Source: an uncultured Eubacteriales bacterium (lineage in GTDB: Bacteria; Bacillota; Clostridia; Oscillospirales; Acutalibacteraceae). Taken from it: a stretch of DNA of 35,818 nt. Positions 14,816-21,779 of the stretch are shown one piece after another. Below the pieces are notes generated by a model. It did not search any database. It saw only the letters and a list, made by a program, of their open reading frames with translations, and was not told where the DNA came from. The stretch covers positions 1 through 35,818 of the forward strand of contig CAJTXF010000016.1 in NCBI GenBank assembly GCA_910580045.1, read 5' to 3'. Each line of letters begins with the position of its first letter. The first letter of the stretch is position 1. A program made the translations under genes and the position numbers.

Positions 14816-15272
14816 GCAGCCAGTCACAGGCCTCCCCGGCCAGGGCCGCCAGCTGGGTGAGCCCTTGGGCGTCCTCCTCTGTAAAGCGGCTGGGAAGGGG
14901 GCTGTCAATGTCCAGCACCCCCACCACCTGGCCCGCTGTCAGAATGGGGGCCACCACCTCTGAGCGGCTGGCGCTGTCGCAGGCAATATGCCCAGGGAAC
15001 AGGTGCACATCCGGCACCAGCAGGGTCTCTGCCCTTTGGGCCGCCGTGCCGCAGACCCCCTTTCCCCAGGGGATGCGCACACAGGCGGGCTTGCCCTGGA
15101 AGGGGCCCAGCAGCAGCTCCCCCTTTGCCGTAAAGTAGAAACCAGCCCAGTTGATGTCCGGCAGGCTCTGCCAAAGCAGGGCGGACAGATTGGCCAGGTT
15201 GGGCACCGGATGACGGACCCCCTCTGTCAGGGCCCGGGCCTGCTTCAAAAGGAATGAATAATCCGTTTTCAT
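14784..15272 (-). CDS. msrC: Free methionine-(R)-sulfoxide reductase (GAF domain)
   Basis: A 162-residue single GAF-domain protein that reduces free methionine-(R)-sulfoxide in the cytosol. The catalytic cysteines are in ACVRIPWGKGVCGTAA and GHIACDSASRSEV, and the GAF end LDIDSPLPSRFTEED is typical. The ATG at 15272 has GGAGAGAGG upstream. It follows the tetR-type gene after an 18-base gap on the same strand, so both may be one unit. It ends 32 bases inside the convergent GyrI-like gene. Confidence 0.92.
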   Translation of the reverse strand: MKTDYSFLLKQARALTEGVRHPVPNLANLSALLWQSLPDINWAGFYFTAKGELLLGPFQGKPACVRIPWGKGVCGTAAQRAETLLVPDVHLFPGHIACDSASRSEVVAPILTAGQVVGVLDIDSPLPSRFTEEDAQGLTQLAALAGEACDWLLISGAQGAAK

Positions 15273-15290
15273 GGTGTAAACCTCTCTCCT

Positions 15291-15878
15291 TTACAGGCTT
15301 TTGCGTATTATATCATACAGCACGGGCTTCATATTGTCCAGGCTGTCGGGCCGGTTCTCAATCACGCAGCTGTAGCACACGCTGACGCACATACTGACAA
15401 TGGCCGTCAGCCGCCGGTAGAGCTCCAGCTCGTCCCGGTCCCGCAGCTCCGGACAGGCCCGCATCACCTCAAGTATTTTTGCCAGCAGCGCGGGGGGCTG
15501 GCCGTTTTCCTCCAGCTCGTCCACCCTTGGCCAGCGCAGGCTGTGGCGGATAAGCCGCAGGGTCACTGTGTCCCGGCGCAGCTCCTCAATCAGGTAGTCA
15601 GCCAGGGCCAGAACCTGCTCCAGAAAAGGCATCTCCCCCTGGGCTTTCACATGGGCCAAGCCCTGGTCAAACAGCTTGTCGCTGATGCGCCAAATCAGCG
15701 CCTGGGCAATGGACTCCTTGTCCGCAAAATAGAGGTAAAAGGTACCCTTGGCCACCCTGGCCCGGTTGACGATATTGTCGATACTGGTTTTGCCCTGGCC
15801 CCGCTCCATGAACAGCTCATAGGCGGCGTCCAGCAGGGCCTGCCGCTTTTGCTGCTTTTTCTCCTGAACCTTGCCCAT
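15291..15878 (-). CDS. TetR/AcrR family transcriptional regulator
   Basis: A 195-residue repressor-type protein. The N-terminal helix-turn-helix is typical: QALLDAAYELFMERG, TSIDNIVNRARVAKGTFYLYF, then DKESIAQAL. The C-terminal part (about 70-195) is a helical ligand-binding region without a recognisable ligand signature. The ATG at 15878 has AAAGGAGG upstream and a near-consensus promoter. A TGACT-TTC-AGTCA palindrome just upstream of its promoter is a candidate operator. Targets may be itself with msrC; no transporter adjoins it. Confidence 0.9.
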   Translation of the reverse strand: MGKVQEKKQQKRQALLDAAYELFMERGQGKTSIDNIVNRARVAKGTFYLYFADKESIAQALIWRISDKLFDQGLAHVKAQGEMPFLEQVLALADYLIEELRRDTVTLRLIRHSLRWPRVDELEENGQPPALLAKILEVMRACPELRDRDELELYRRLTAIVSMCVSVCYSCVIENRPDSLDNMKPVLYDIIRKSL

Positions 15879-15904
15879 TGCCAGGCCTCCTTTCGGTTTT
15901 CTCT

Positions 15905-15933
15905 ATTATACCCGAAAGCCGGGGAAAACGCAA
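15905..15933 (-). promoter_or_regulatory. Promoter of the TetR-type gene
   Basis: On the minus strand TTGCGT (15928-15933), a 17-base spacer and TATAAT (15905-15910). Confidence 0.7.
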
Positions 15934-15942
15934 GGTTAAATT

Positions 15943-15955
15943 TGACTTTCAGTCA
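15943..15955. promoter_or_regulatory. Candidate TetR operator
   Basis: Perfect palindrome TGACT-TTC-AGTCA, ten bases upstream of the -35 box of the TetR-type gene. Arm length is right for this family, but a 13-base palindrome alone is weak evidence. Confidence 0.35.
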
Positions 15956-16065
15956 CTTTGCGATTTTCCTAGAGCAGGGCCCCAAGCATCAGCGATTTTT
16001 TCTAAAAGGATTTTCAAAACCCTTGTAAATCTAGCGAATTTTTCATCAAAAACTGAAAATCCCCC

Positions 16066-16095
16066 TTGCCAAACCTCCCTCTTCCAGAGTATAAT
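16066..16095 (+). promoter_or_regulatory. Distal promoter of the fapA-type gene
   Basis: TTGCCA (16066-16071), an 18-base spacer and TATAAT (16090-16095). The -10 box forms the first bases of the repeat unit, the same layout as at 5380-5408. Confidence 0.6.
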
Positions 16096-16195
16096 AGAGA
16101 CAGCGACATTCGGCCGCGCGCCGTAAGGCTCCTTGGCTGTGTACCGCGGTTTGGCCAAGGGCATGTGAAACCGCCCCCCCAATTTATGGTACAAT
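16090..16195 (+). repeat. Single 106-bp unit related to the tandem repeat at 5184-5385
   Basis: Aligned by hand with a 5.2-kb unit read on the minus strand, about 48 of the first 70 positions agree without gaps, including TATAAT at the start, CAGCG, TAAGG, the block TGGCTGTGTAC and TTTGGC; the end keeps TGGTAnAAT. The hairpin is kept although its sequence changed: GCGGTTT pairs with AAACCGC here, against GGAGTTT with AAACTCC at 5.2 kb. The unit lies directly before the fapA-type gene. Confidence 0.75.
16187..16195 (+). promoter_or_regulatory. Extended -10 box before the fapA-type gene
   Basis: TGGTACAAT at the downstream edge of the repeat unit, a TGn-extended -10 about 47 bases before the chosen start codon. 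No -35 box at a proper distance. Confidence 0.45.
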
Positions 16196-16242
16196 AGGAC
16201 ATGGAGAGCGCAAAATTTATAAGGAAAGCGAGGCGCACCACT

Positions 16243-18027
16243 ATGGCTGGCACCCCCTCCTTCTTCGCAAAGCTCTTTAAGGGCCGCTTCTGGCGGCATA
16301 AAAAGAAAACTTCCCCGTCCCGCCCAGAGGAAAGCACTGCCCCGGCACGGCCCAGGCTGGAAAACCATATGGATAAGCCGCTGAAGCTCGCGGAGCATCA
16401 GCGGCCCGCCAATAAGCCGGAGCCGGACCCTTATCTAATCAGCTTTCCCATTGAGCACACCATCCACCAGCTGTGGCGGCTGCGCCGGGACGAGAAGGGC
16501 TGGCTCCCCTCCCCGGAGTTCACCCTGCACACTGGGGAGGAACAGGTTCTCAGCCCTCTGGAGGCCCGGAAAGAGGCCCCCAGGCTGAAAGCGTCTCTCT
16601 CGGCCGCGGCCCAGGCCCGGCTGGCAGCAGCCACCCCCAAGCCCCAGCTGAACCAGAACCCCGAGGAGCCCCCCGCCCCTGTCAGCCTGGACGCCCAGGC
16701 CGTGATTTACGTGGCCTCAGACGGGCTCAGCGCCTGGGTCAGCCTGTTCCCCCCAGTGGGCGAGGGCCAGGAGCTGGCCCAGGACGCCCTGCTTCGGGCC
16801 CTGAGCGCGGCGGGCGTTACCTATGGGGTGGACACAGAGCGTCTTGCCCTGCTCCCCAGCCTGGAGAGCAGGTATTTCCACCTGTTCCCCATTGCCCGGG
16901 GCCGGGCCGCTGTGCCAGGCAAGGACGGGGAAATCGTGGATTTGTTCCCCCGGGAGGCCACCCGCAAGCTGCCGGTAGACGAGTATAACCGGGTGGACTT
17001 TGCTGCCGCCACCTCCACCCAAAACATAGAAAAGGGCCAGGCCATCTGCCATATCTCAGCCCCCACCCCTGGCGTGCCCGGCCGGATGGTTACAGACAAG
17101 GAGATTCCCACCCGGGACGGCATTCCCGCCGTGCCCCCTATGGGCAGGAACACAGCCCTGTCTGAGGACGGCGCCACCCTGATTGCCACCCACACCGGCG
17201 GGCTGGAATTTGCCGGGCGGGCCTTCCAGGTAAACCCCCTGCTGGAAATCTCCGGGAATGTGGACCACTCTACAGGCAGCGTGAACTTTCTGGGAGATGT
17301 ACACATCCACGGGGATGTATGCAGCGGCTTTACTGTGCGGGCCATGGGCAATATTAAGGTGGACGGGGTGGTGGAATCCAGCACCATTGAGGCTGGGGGT
17401 AATTTAGTCCTGACCAAAGGGGTGCAGGGGAACAACCAGGCTGTCATCCGGGCCCATCGGGATATTTACGCCAAGTTTTTGGAGAACTGCAGCGTACATG
17501 TGCAGGAGAACCTGCACAGCGAGTGCATCATTGGCTGCGAGGTTTTCAGCGACGCGGCGGTGTACGCCCAGAGCGGCCGGGGCGCCATTATCGGCGGCCG
17601 GGTCCGGGCGGCCCGGGAGGTGAGCGCCAATATTGTGGGCTCAAAAACCGAGGTGCGCACCTCTATCTATATTGGCGGCCTGCCGGTGGAGGACTTTGAG
17701 AAAGAGCTGCTGGCCCAGGAAATCACCGATTTGGAGCAGAAGCTGGCCGAGACTGAGCGCCAGCCCAACAGCCCTGCCAAGCTCTCCCGCATGTCCAAAA
17801 TGCGGATGCAGATTTCCGTGAACCGGCTGAAGCTGAACCAATATATGAAGAACCTGGAGGAGCTGGATAAGCAGGACCCGGAGAAGCGCTTTGGGGGGCG
17901 GCTCACCTTTGGCATTGCCTATCCGGGCACCCGCATCCATATGGGCGGCAGCCTGCTGAAAGTGCCGGTGGAGACCAGGCACAGCATGGCCATGCTGATT
18001 GAGGGGGATGTCCGGCTGATGAGCTGA
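16243..18027 (+). CDS. FapA family protein (DUF342)
   Basis: A 594-residue cytoplasmic protein. FapA/DUF342 proteins have an N-terminal FapA domain, a right-handed beta-helix and a C-terminal coiled coil; they are linked to cell-envelope stress or flagellar assembly in other bacteria, with no established biochemical role. Here the first 60 residues are basic and proline-rich; the FapA domain is roughly 160-350 with VPGRMVTDKEIPTRDG and GRNTALSEDGATLIA; the beta-helix is 350-500 with repeats such as NFLGDVHIHGDVCSGFTVRA and GNIKVDGVVESSTIEAGG; a coiled coil follows, LLAQEITDLEQKLAET. I chose the ATG at 16243 because the one at 16201 would sit at the transcription start and lacks a binding site. 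The gene is followed by a terminator. Confidence 0.85.
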   Translation: MAGTPSFFAKLFKGRFWRHKKKTSPSRPEESTAPARPRLENHMDKPLKLAEHQRPANKPEPDPYLISFPIEHTIHQLWRLRRDEKGWLPSPEFTLHTGEEQVLSPLEARKEAPRLKASLSAAAQARLAAATPKPQLNQNPEEPPAPVSLDAQAVIYVASDGLSAWVSLFPPVGEGQELAQDALLRALSAAGVTYGVDTERLALLPSLESRYFHLFPIARGRAAVPGKDGEIVDLFPREATRKLPVDEYNRVDFAAATSTQNIEKGQAICHISAPTPGVPGRMVTDKEIPTRDGIPAVPPMGRNTALSEDGATLIATHTGGLEFAGRAFQVNPLLEISGNVDHSTGSVNFLGDVHIHGDVCSGFTVRAMGNIKVDGVVESSTIEAGGNLVLTKGVQGNNQAVIRAHRDIYAKFLENCSVHVQENLHSECIIGCEVFSDAAVYAQSGRGAIIGGRVRAAREVSANIVGSKTEVRTSIYIGGLPVEDFEKELLAQEITDLEQKLAETERQPNSPAKLSRMSKMRMQISVNRLKLNQYMKNLEELDKQDPEKRFGGRLTFGIAYPGTRIHMGGSLLKVPVETRHSMAMLIEGDVRLMS

Positions 18028-18055
18028 AAGGCTGGAAAGACAGGAAAAAGATTGG

Positions 18056-18090
18056 GGCCTGGAAGCGCCTTTGGGGCTTCCGGGCCTTTT
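18056..18090 (+). terminator. Terminator of the fapA-type gene
   Basis: GGCC-T-GGAAGC pairs with GCTTCC-G-GGCC around a nine-base loop, followed by TTTT. Confidence 0.7.
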
Positions 18091-18148
18091 CAACGCGTTT
18101 TCGCGCCTATAAAAAGTGGGGCAAGCTCTGGAAAAATCATGTTTCCTA

Positions 18149-18157
18149 TGATATAAT
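18149..18157 (+). promoter_or_regulatory. Extended -10 promoter of the receiver gene
   Basis: TGATATAAT, a TGn-extended perfect -10 box, about 62 bases before the ATG. CTGGAA, 18 bases upstream of the -10, is a poor -35 box. Confidence 0.55.
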
Positions 18158-18219
18158 GGGTTTATAGGTCAGCCGCAAAAGGTTTTCACCAGTTATTTTT
18201 TATAAGGATGTGGTTTTCT

Positions 18220-18588
18220 ATGGACAAACGGGTTATGGTGGTGGATGACTCCACTGTCACGCGCACAGAGATTGAGTCCATCCTCCAGGGCACGGATTAT
18301 GTGGTGGCTGCCCACTGCCGCTCCGGCGAGGAAGCCTTGGAGCGGTATGAGCAGGTTGCCCCTGATGTGGTCACCATGGACATAGTCATGCCCGGGATGG
18401 ATGGCCTGGAGGCCGCCAGCGCGCTTCTCCGCAGCCACAGCGGCGCCCGCGTTGTCATGCTCTCCTCCCTGGCCTATGACGATACCGCCAGCCACGCGGA
18501 CAGCGTGGGGGCCCGGGCCTTTGTGCCCAAGCCTCTGGAGCCGGAGCGGTTCCTGGCGGCACTGGACCAAGCCACTGCTGGGGTATAG
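18220..18588 (+). CDS. CheY-like single-domain response regulator
   Basis: A 122-residue stand-alone receiver domain. The acidic pocket is Asp9/Asp10 (VMVVDDS), the phosphorylated residue Asp54 (VVTMDIVMPGMDG), the switch Ser82/Ser83 (VMLSSL) and Lys104 (FVPKPLEP), all intact. There is no output domain, so it acts by binding a partner. The ATG at 18220 has AAGGA 11 bases upstream; an in-frame ATG four codons earlier is too close to that site. It has its own promoter and a strong terminator. No che genes or adjacent kinase on the same strand identify its partner. Confidence 0.9.
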   Translation: MDKRVMVVDDSTVTRTEIESILQGTDYVVAAHCRSGEEALERYEQVAPDVVTMDIVMPGMDGLEAASALLRSHSGARVVMLSSLAYDDTASHADSVGARAFVPKPLEPERFLAALDQATAGV

Positions 18589-18607
18589 CCCGGCCCTCCC
18601 TCGAAAA

Positions 18608-18636
18608 ACCGCCAGCCTGGTGGCTGGCGGTTTTTT
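18608..18636. terminator. Bidirectional terminator between the receiver and kinase genes
   Basis: ACCGCCAGCC pairs with GGCTGGCGGT around the four-base loop TGGT; AAAAA stands before it and TTTTTT after it, so it works for both converging genes. Confidence 0.9.
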
Positions 18637-18655
18637 GTCAGTCTGAAAGCTGGCT

Positions 18656-19618
18656 CTAAATCAGCACCACAGTGTGGAACAAATTGGCCTCCCGCTCATA
18701 ATACTGGCGAAGGCTTCCCCCGTACTTCTGCAGGGTGCTGCGCACGCTTCTCAGGCCCAGGCCGTGCTGTTCAGCCTGGGGCTTGCGGGACAGGAACCCG
18801 CCCCGGCCATCGCTCTCCGGCGGCAGGGCGCAGGTGTTCACCAGGGTCACCATCAGAGAGTCCCCTGGGCGGGGCTCTACCCGCAGCTCCAAATACGCGT
18901 CCGCGCTGCCCCGGGCCGCTTCCACCGCGTTTTCCAGCAGGTTGCCGAACAGGGCCGTGATGTCGGTTTCCCTTAAAAAATCAGCAGCCCCCTCCCGCAC
19001 ATCCGCCGAAAAACCAATCCCCTCCCGCTGGCATACCTCCTGGTACTGGCAGAGCACCACATTCAGGGTATGGTTTCTGCAGAGCCGGGCCTTGCCCTGC
19101 AGGGCCCGTGAGGCCTCCAGCTCCTCCAGGTACCCAAGCACGGAGGGGCTGTCCCCCTTGCCCGCCAAATCCCGCAGGGCGGCCAGATGCTTGCGGATAT
19201 CGTGAATCAGCACCCGCTGGCGCTCATACTGCTCCTCCAGCACCTGATAGTACTCTCTCTCCGTGCGCTGCTTTTGGCGCATCAGCTCCTCAGAGACGGC
19301 CTGCCGGTTCAGCTGCCGGTAGATAAAATACCCCGCAAAGAGGAGCAGGTTGTCAACCAGCAGAATCAGCACCCCGGCCAGCAGCACAGAGCCCAAGGTC
19401 AGGGGCAGCCCCACCACGGCCACGCTGTATCCCATAATAAACAGGATGAACAGGGTGCACAGAGAAAAGCCGGTGAGCAGGGCCGCGGCGGCATTGCTTT
19501 GGGGCAGGGCCCAGGCCTTTGCCAGCCGGGTGCAGGCAGCGGTATACCCAGTGTACAGCAGCCTGCCAATCAGGGCCAGGGCAAAAAATCCCAGCACCAG
19601 ATACAGGGTCTCAATCAT
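18656..19618 (-). CDS. Agr/VirS-type sensor histidine kinase (GHKL)
   Basis: A 320-residue membrane kinase. Three hydrophobic segments at about 5-20, 45-70 and 72-100 form the sensor part. A coiled coil leads to the H box RVLIHDIRKHL with His139; the N box is LFGNLLENAVEAA and the G box HGLGLRSVRSTL, as in the HPK10 (AgrC) class. The first half is shorter than the six-helix AgrC sensor, so peptide sensing is not certain. The ATG overlaps the stop codon of the regulator gene as ATGA. No agrB, agrD or precursor peptide gene lies nearby. Confidence 0.9.
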   Translation of the reverse strand: MIETLYLVLGFFALALIGRLLYTGYTAACTRLAKAWALPQSNAAAALLTGFSLCTLFILFIMGYSVAVVGLPLTLGSVLLAGVLILLVDNLLLFAGYFIYRQLNRQAVSEELMRQKQRTEREYYQVLEEQYERQRVLIHDIRKHLAALRDLAGKGDSPSVLGYLEELEASRALQGKARLCRNHTLNVVLCQYQEVCQREGIGFSADVREGAADFLRETDITALFGNLLENAVEAARGSADAYLELRVEPRPGDSLMVTLVNTCALPPESDGRGGFLSRKPQAEQHGLGLRSVRSTLQKYGGSLRQYYEREANLFHTVVLI

Positions 19619-20352
19619 CAGCGCATCGCCTCCAAATACAGCATATAGGTGTTTTTGAAGTCCTTATGCCTGCGCCGGGTCAGATAGGCCCGGTACTCTC
19701 TGCCGTCTGGGCCGCAGAGGGTGATTAGGTCCCCGGAAAAGCGGCGGACAAACTTCATGTTTACCAAAAAGCCGCGGTGGGGCTGATAAAAGCTGCCGAT
19801 ATCCAGCAGAACCTTCTCCCAGTGGCCCATGGACTGGGTGGAGAGGTACCTTCCCTCCACAGTCTGGACTGCCGCCCTGCGGCCCTGGGATTCCACCAGG
19901 ACAATCTCGTCCGCGTACAGAGTGAGGGACTCAGAGCCGGTCTCCAAAAAGACAGGGTGTGTATCCACGCTCAGCTGGTAGAGGGCCTCTTTCAGGTTGC
20001 GGAACAGCCGCCTTTTGTCCAGGGGCTTGGAGAGGTACCGGAACACATGAAACCGCATGGCGTCGTCCAGATAATCCGGATAGGATGTGACAATAAAAAT
20101 CTTGCAGTGGGGGCTGCGCTCCATCAGCCAGGCCCCCACGTCAATGCCGCTGACCCCGGGCATCTCTACATCCAGAAAGGCCAAATCAGCCCGCTGGCCC
20201 CCTGGACAGTCCTCAGCGGCCAGAAGCAGGCTGCCGTCTGCATAGAGGCACACCTCCGGCGGCTCAAGCTGGTTCTCCCCAAAGTATTCCAGCAGATAGG
20301 CCTGGAGCTGGGTAAGGATGGCTTCGTCATCATCACAGAGCAAAACGCGCAT
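19618..20352 (-). CDS. LytTR family response regulator
   Basis: A 244-residue regulator with an N-terminal receiver (CDDDE near residue 6, phosphorylated Asp61 in LAFLDVEMPG, conserved Lys in YLSKPLD) and a C-terminal LytTR DNA-binding domain at about 140-240 (ETGSESLTLYADEIVLVES, FYQPHRGFLVNMKFVRRF). It is the partner of the kinase gene that it overlaps by four bases. The ATG at 20352 has AAGGGGG upstream and a near-perfect promoter at 20410-20438. LytTR regulators usually bind paired nine-base direct repeats; I see no clear pair at this promoter. Confidence 0.92.
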   Translation of the reverse strand: MRVLLCDDDEAILTQLQAYLLEYFGENQLEPPEVCLYADGSLLLAAEDCPGGQRADLAFLDVEMPGVSGIDVGAWLMERSPHCKIFIVTSYPDYLDDAMRFHVFRYLSKPLDKRRLFRNLKEALYQLSVDTHPVFLETGSESLTLYADEIVLVESQGRRAAVQTVEGRYLSTQSMGHWEKVLLDIGSFYQPHRGFLVNMKFVRRFSGDLITLCGPDGREYRAYLTRRRHKDFKNTYMLYLEAMR

Positions 20353-20409
20353 ATGGCCGCCCCCTTTCCTTTTCCGTTTACCGCTATGTACTGATTTTTA
20401 AGCGTGTTT

Positions 20410-20438
20410 ACTATAGCATATACGGGCAGGAAAGTCAA
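20410..20438 (-). promoter_or_regulatory. Promoter of the two-component genes
   Basis: On the minus strand TTGACT (20433-20438), a 17-base spacer and TATAGT (20410-20415). Confidence 0.75.
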
Positions 20439-20485
20439 ACCCCGGCCGCGGGCGGGATGGGGGTGTCCGTTCCGAGGAGTTTTTC

Positions 20486-20518
20486 GTGTTCCCCCCGCCC
20501 TACGGGCGGGGGGAACAC
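20486..20518. repeat. Perfect 15-bp GC-rich hairpin between divergent promoters
   Basis: GTGTTCCCCCCGCCC (20486-20500) pairs without mismatch with its complement (20504-20518) around the three-base loop TAC. There is no T-run on either side, so it is not a standard terminator. It stands between the promoters of the two-component genes and of sdpRI. Confidence 0.8.
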
Positions 20519-20564
20519 AGATGATTATCTCTGTGGTTTGGACAACCCCATTTCAGGAACACGG

Positions 20565-20593
20565 TTGACTTCCCAGGCGCTGGGTGCTATACT
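20565..20593 (+). promoter_or_regulatory. Promoter of sdpR-sdpI
   Basis: TTGACT (20565-20570), a 17-base spacer and TATACT (20588-20593). The SdpR operator candidate begins three bases after the -10 box. Confidence 0.8.
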
Positions 20594-20595
20594 CT

Positions 20596-20615
20596 ATTTC
20601 AAGATAATTTGAAAT
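20596..20615. promoter_or_regulatory. Candidate SdpR operator
   Basis: Perfect inverted repeat ATTTCAA-GATAAT-TTGAAAT covering the predicted transcription start point, between the -10 box and the ribosome binding site of sdpR. This is the place and shape expected for an autorepressing ArsR-type protein. Confidence 0.65.
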
Positions 20616-20632
20616 TTCAGGAGGCAGCAACC

Positions 20633-20902
20633 TTGTCCGTCAACGAGATTCTGGCCGCCCTGGGGGACAAAACCCGGCGGGAGATTTTGCTGAAGCTGAA
20701 GCAGGGGCAAATCAGCTCCGGAGATTTGGCCGCCGCCCTGGGGATAAGCCCCTCCGCCCTGTCCTATCACCTTGCCAGGCTGAAAAAGGCCGGGCTCATC
20801 TACGAGACCCGGCAGAAGAACTTCATCTACTACGAGCTGGACTTGACCATCCTGGATGAGGCCATTTTGTGGCTGAACCAGCTGAAAGGAGACTCCCCAT
20901 GA
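20633..20902 (+). CDS. sdpR: ArsR/SdpR family transcriptional repressor
   Basis: An 89-residue winged-helix protein. The recognition region is ISSGDLAAALGISPSALSYHLARLKKAGLIYETRQ, followed by the wing FIYYELD; no metal-binding cysteine motif is present, which fits the SdpR branch. I chose the TTG at 20633 because AGGAGG lies eight bases upstream; another in-frame TTG at 20609 lies inside the operator. The stop overlaps the sdpI ATG as ATGA. It is expected to repress its own operon, with SdpI sequestering it at the membrane in the Bacillus model. Confidence 0.87.
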   Translation: MSVNEILAALGDKTRREILLKLKQGQISSGDLAAALGISPSALSYHLARLKKAGLIYETRQKNFIYYELDLTILDEAILWLNQLKGDSP

Positions 20903-21555
20903 AAAAGCTGCGGACTGCTCTATTTATCTTGATGCTTCTGCCCCTGGCGGCGGTGCTGGCCTGCCTGCCCTTCCTGCCGGAAAGCATTCCAGCCCACTAC
21001 GGCCTCACCGGCCAGGTAGACAGGTGGGGCAGCAAGTTCGAGACCCTCTTCACCCCACTGATGACCCTTGGCTTCGGGCTCTTTATGCTGGCCATGGCCA
21101 AAGTGGCTGCCAAGGACGAAAAGGACGGCAAAAACAACGAAAGAGTGGCCCTGATGACTGCCATCGTCAGCCTGCTTGTGTTCAACGGGCTGGCCGCTTT
21201 TGTACTCTACACCTCATTTACCGGGCTGGAGCGCTTCTCAGATATACCGGTGGACCTGTTCCAGGCCGTGGGCGTGCTGACAGGCGGCGGGCTGATTGTT
21301 ATGGGAAATGTCATGCCAAAGCTGCGGAAGAATTCTCTGATTGGACTGCGCACCAAGTGGAGCATGAAAAACCACGTTGCCTGGAAGAAAAGCCAGCGGG
21401 TGTGGGGGATTTTGTCCATGGCCAGCGGGCTTGGGATGATTACCCTGTCCCTTTTGGTGAAGGGCTGGCTGGGATTTGTCCTGGGCAGCCTGCCTGTGGG
21501 AGCCGCGGTGGCCGGGGCCGCAATATATAGCTATCAGGCGGCGAAAAAGAACTGA
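20899..21555 (+). CDS. sdpI: SdpI family membrane protein (immunity-like)
   Basis: A 218-residue membrane protein. The N-terminus is a DUF1648 segment, FLPESIPAHYGLTGQVDRWGSK, after one transmembrane helix; the second half is the SdpI domain with NVMPKLRKNSLIGLRTKWSM and HVAWKKSQRVWG, the family hallmark. In Bacillus SdpI gives immunity to the SdpC toxin and binds SdpR. Start by the ATG at 20899 with AAAGGAG upstream. No sdpABC toxin genes are in the window, so it may protect against foreign toxins or monitor the envelope. Confidence 0.9.
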   Translation: MKKLRTALFILMLLPLAAVLACLPFLPESIPAHYGLTGQVDRWGSKFETLFTPLMTLGFGLFMLAMAKVAAKDEKDGKNNERVALMTAIVSLLVFNGLAAFVLYTSFTGLERFSDIPVDLFQAVGVLTGGGLIVMGNVMPKLRKNSLIGLRTKWSMKNHVAWKKSQRVWGILSMASGLGMITLSLLVKGWLGFVLGSLPVGAAVAGAAIYSYQAAKKN

Positions 21556-21690
21556 CAGGGCTATAAGGCCCTGCGCACTGCCAGATTGCCTGCTGTCCCG
21601 CGCCTTGCCGCTGGCAGAATGCCGCCCACAAAATGATGCTCAGCTATCCTGGCACAAATCCAAACAGCACAAGCTCTAAGACCAGGCGGC

Positions 21691-21714
21691 GCTCCCCCAA
21701 ATTTTGTGGGGAGC
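21691..21714 (+). terminator. Probable terminator of sdpRI
   Basis: GCTCCCC pairs with GGGGAGC around an AT-rich loop that can pair further; ATTGCTTTTT follows. The same T-rich stretch holds the -35 box of the transketolase promoter. Confidence 0.55.
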
Positions 21715-21715
21715 A

Positions 21716-21744
21716 TTGCTTTTTCCCGGCCATTGCTGTATAAT
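21716..21744 (+). promoter_or_regulatory. Promoter of the transketolase genes
   Basis: TTGCTT (21716-21721), a 17-base spacer and TATAAT (21739-21744), 35 bases before the ATG. Confidence 0.75.
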
Positions 21745-21779
21745 CAGGTTTGTACCAATTAATAGAAAGGATTGAGCTT

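Noticed and set aside
20457..20616. Possible 50-codon frame starting MGVSVPRSFS between the divergent promoters, considered as an Agr-type peptide
   Set aside because: No binding site, it runs through the sdpR promoter, and it lacks the pattern of AgrD precursors.
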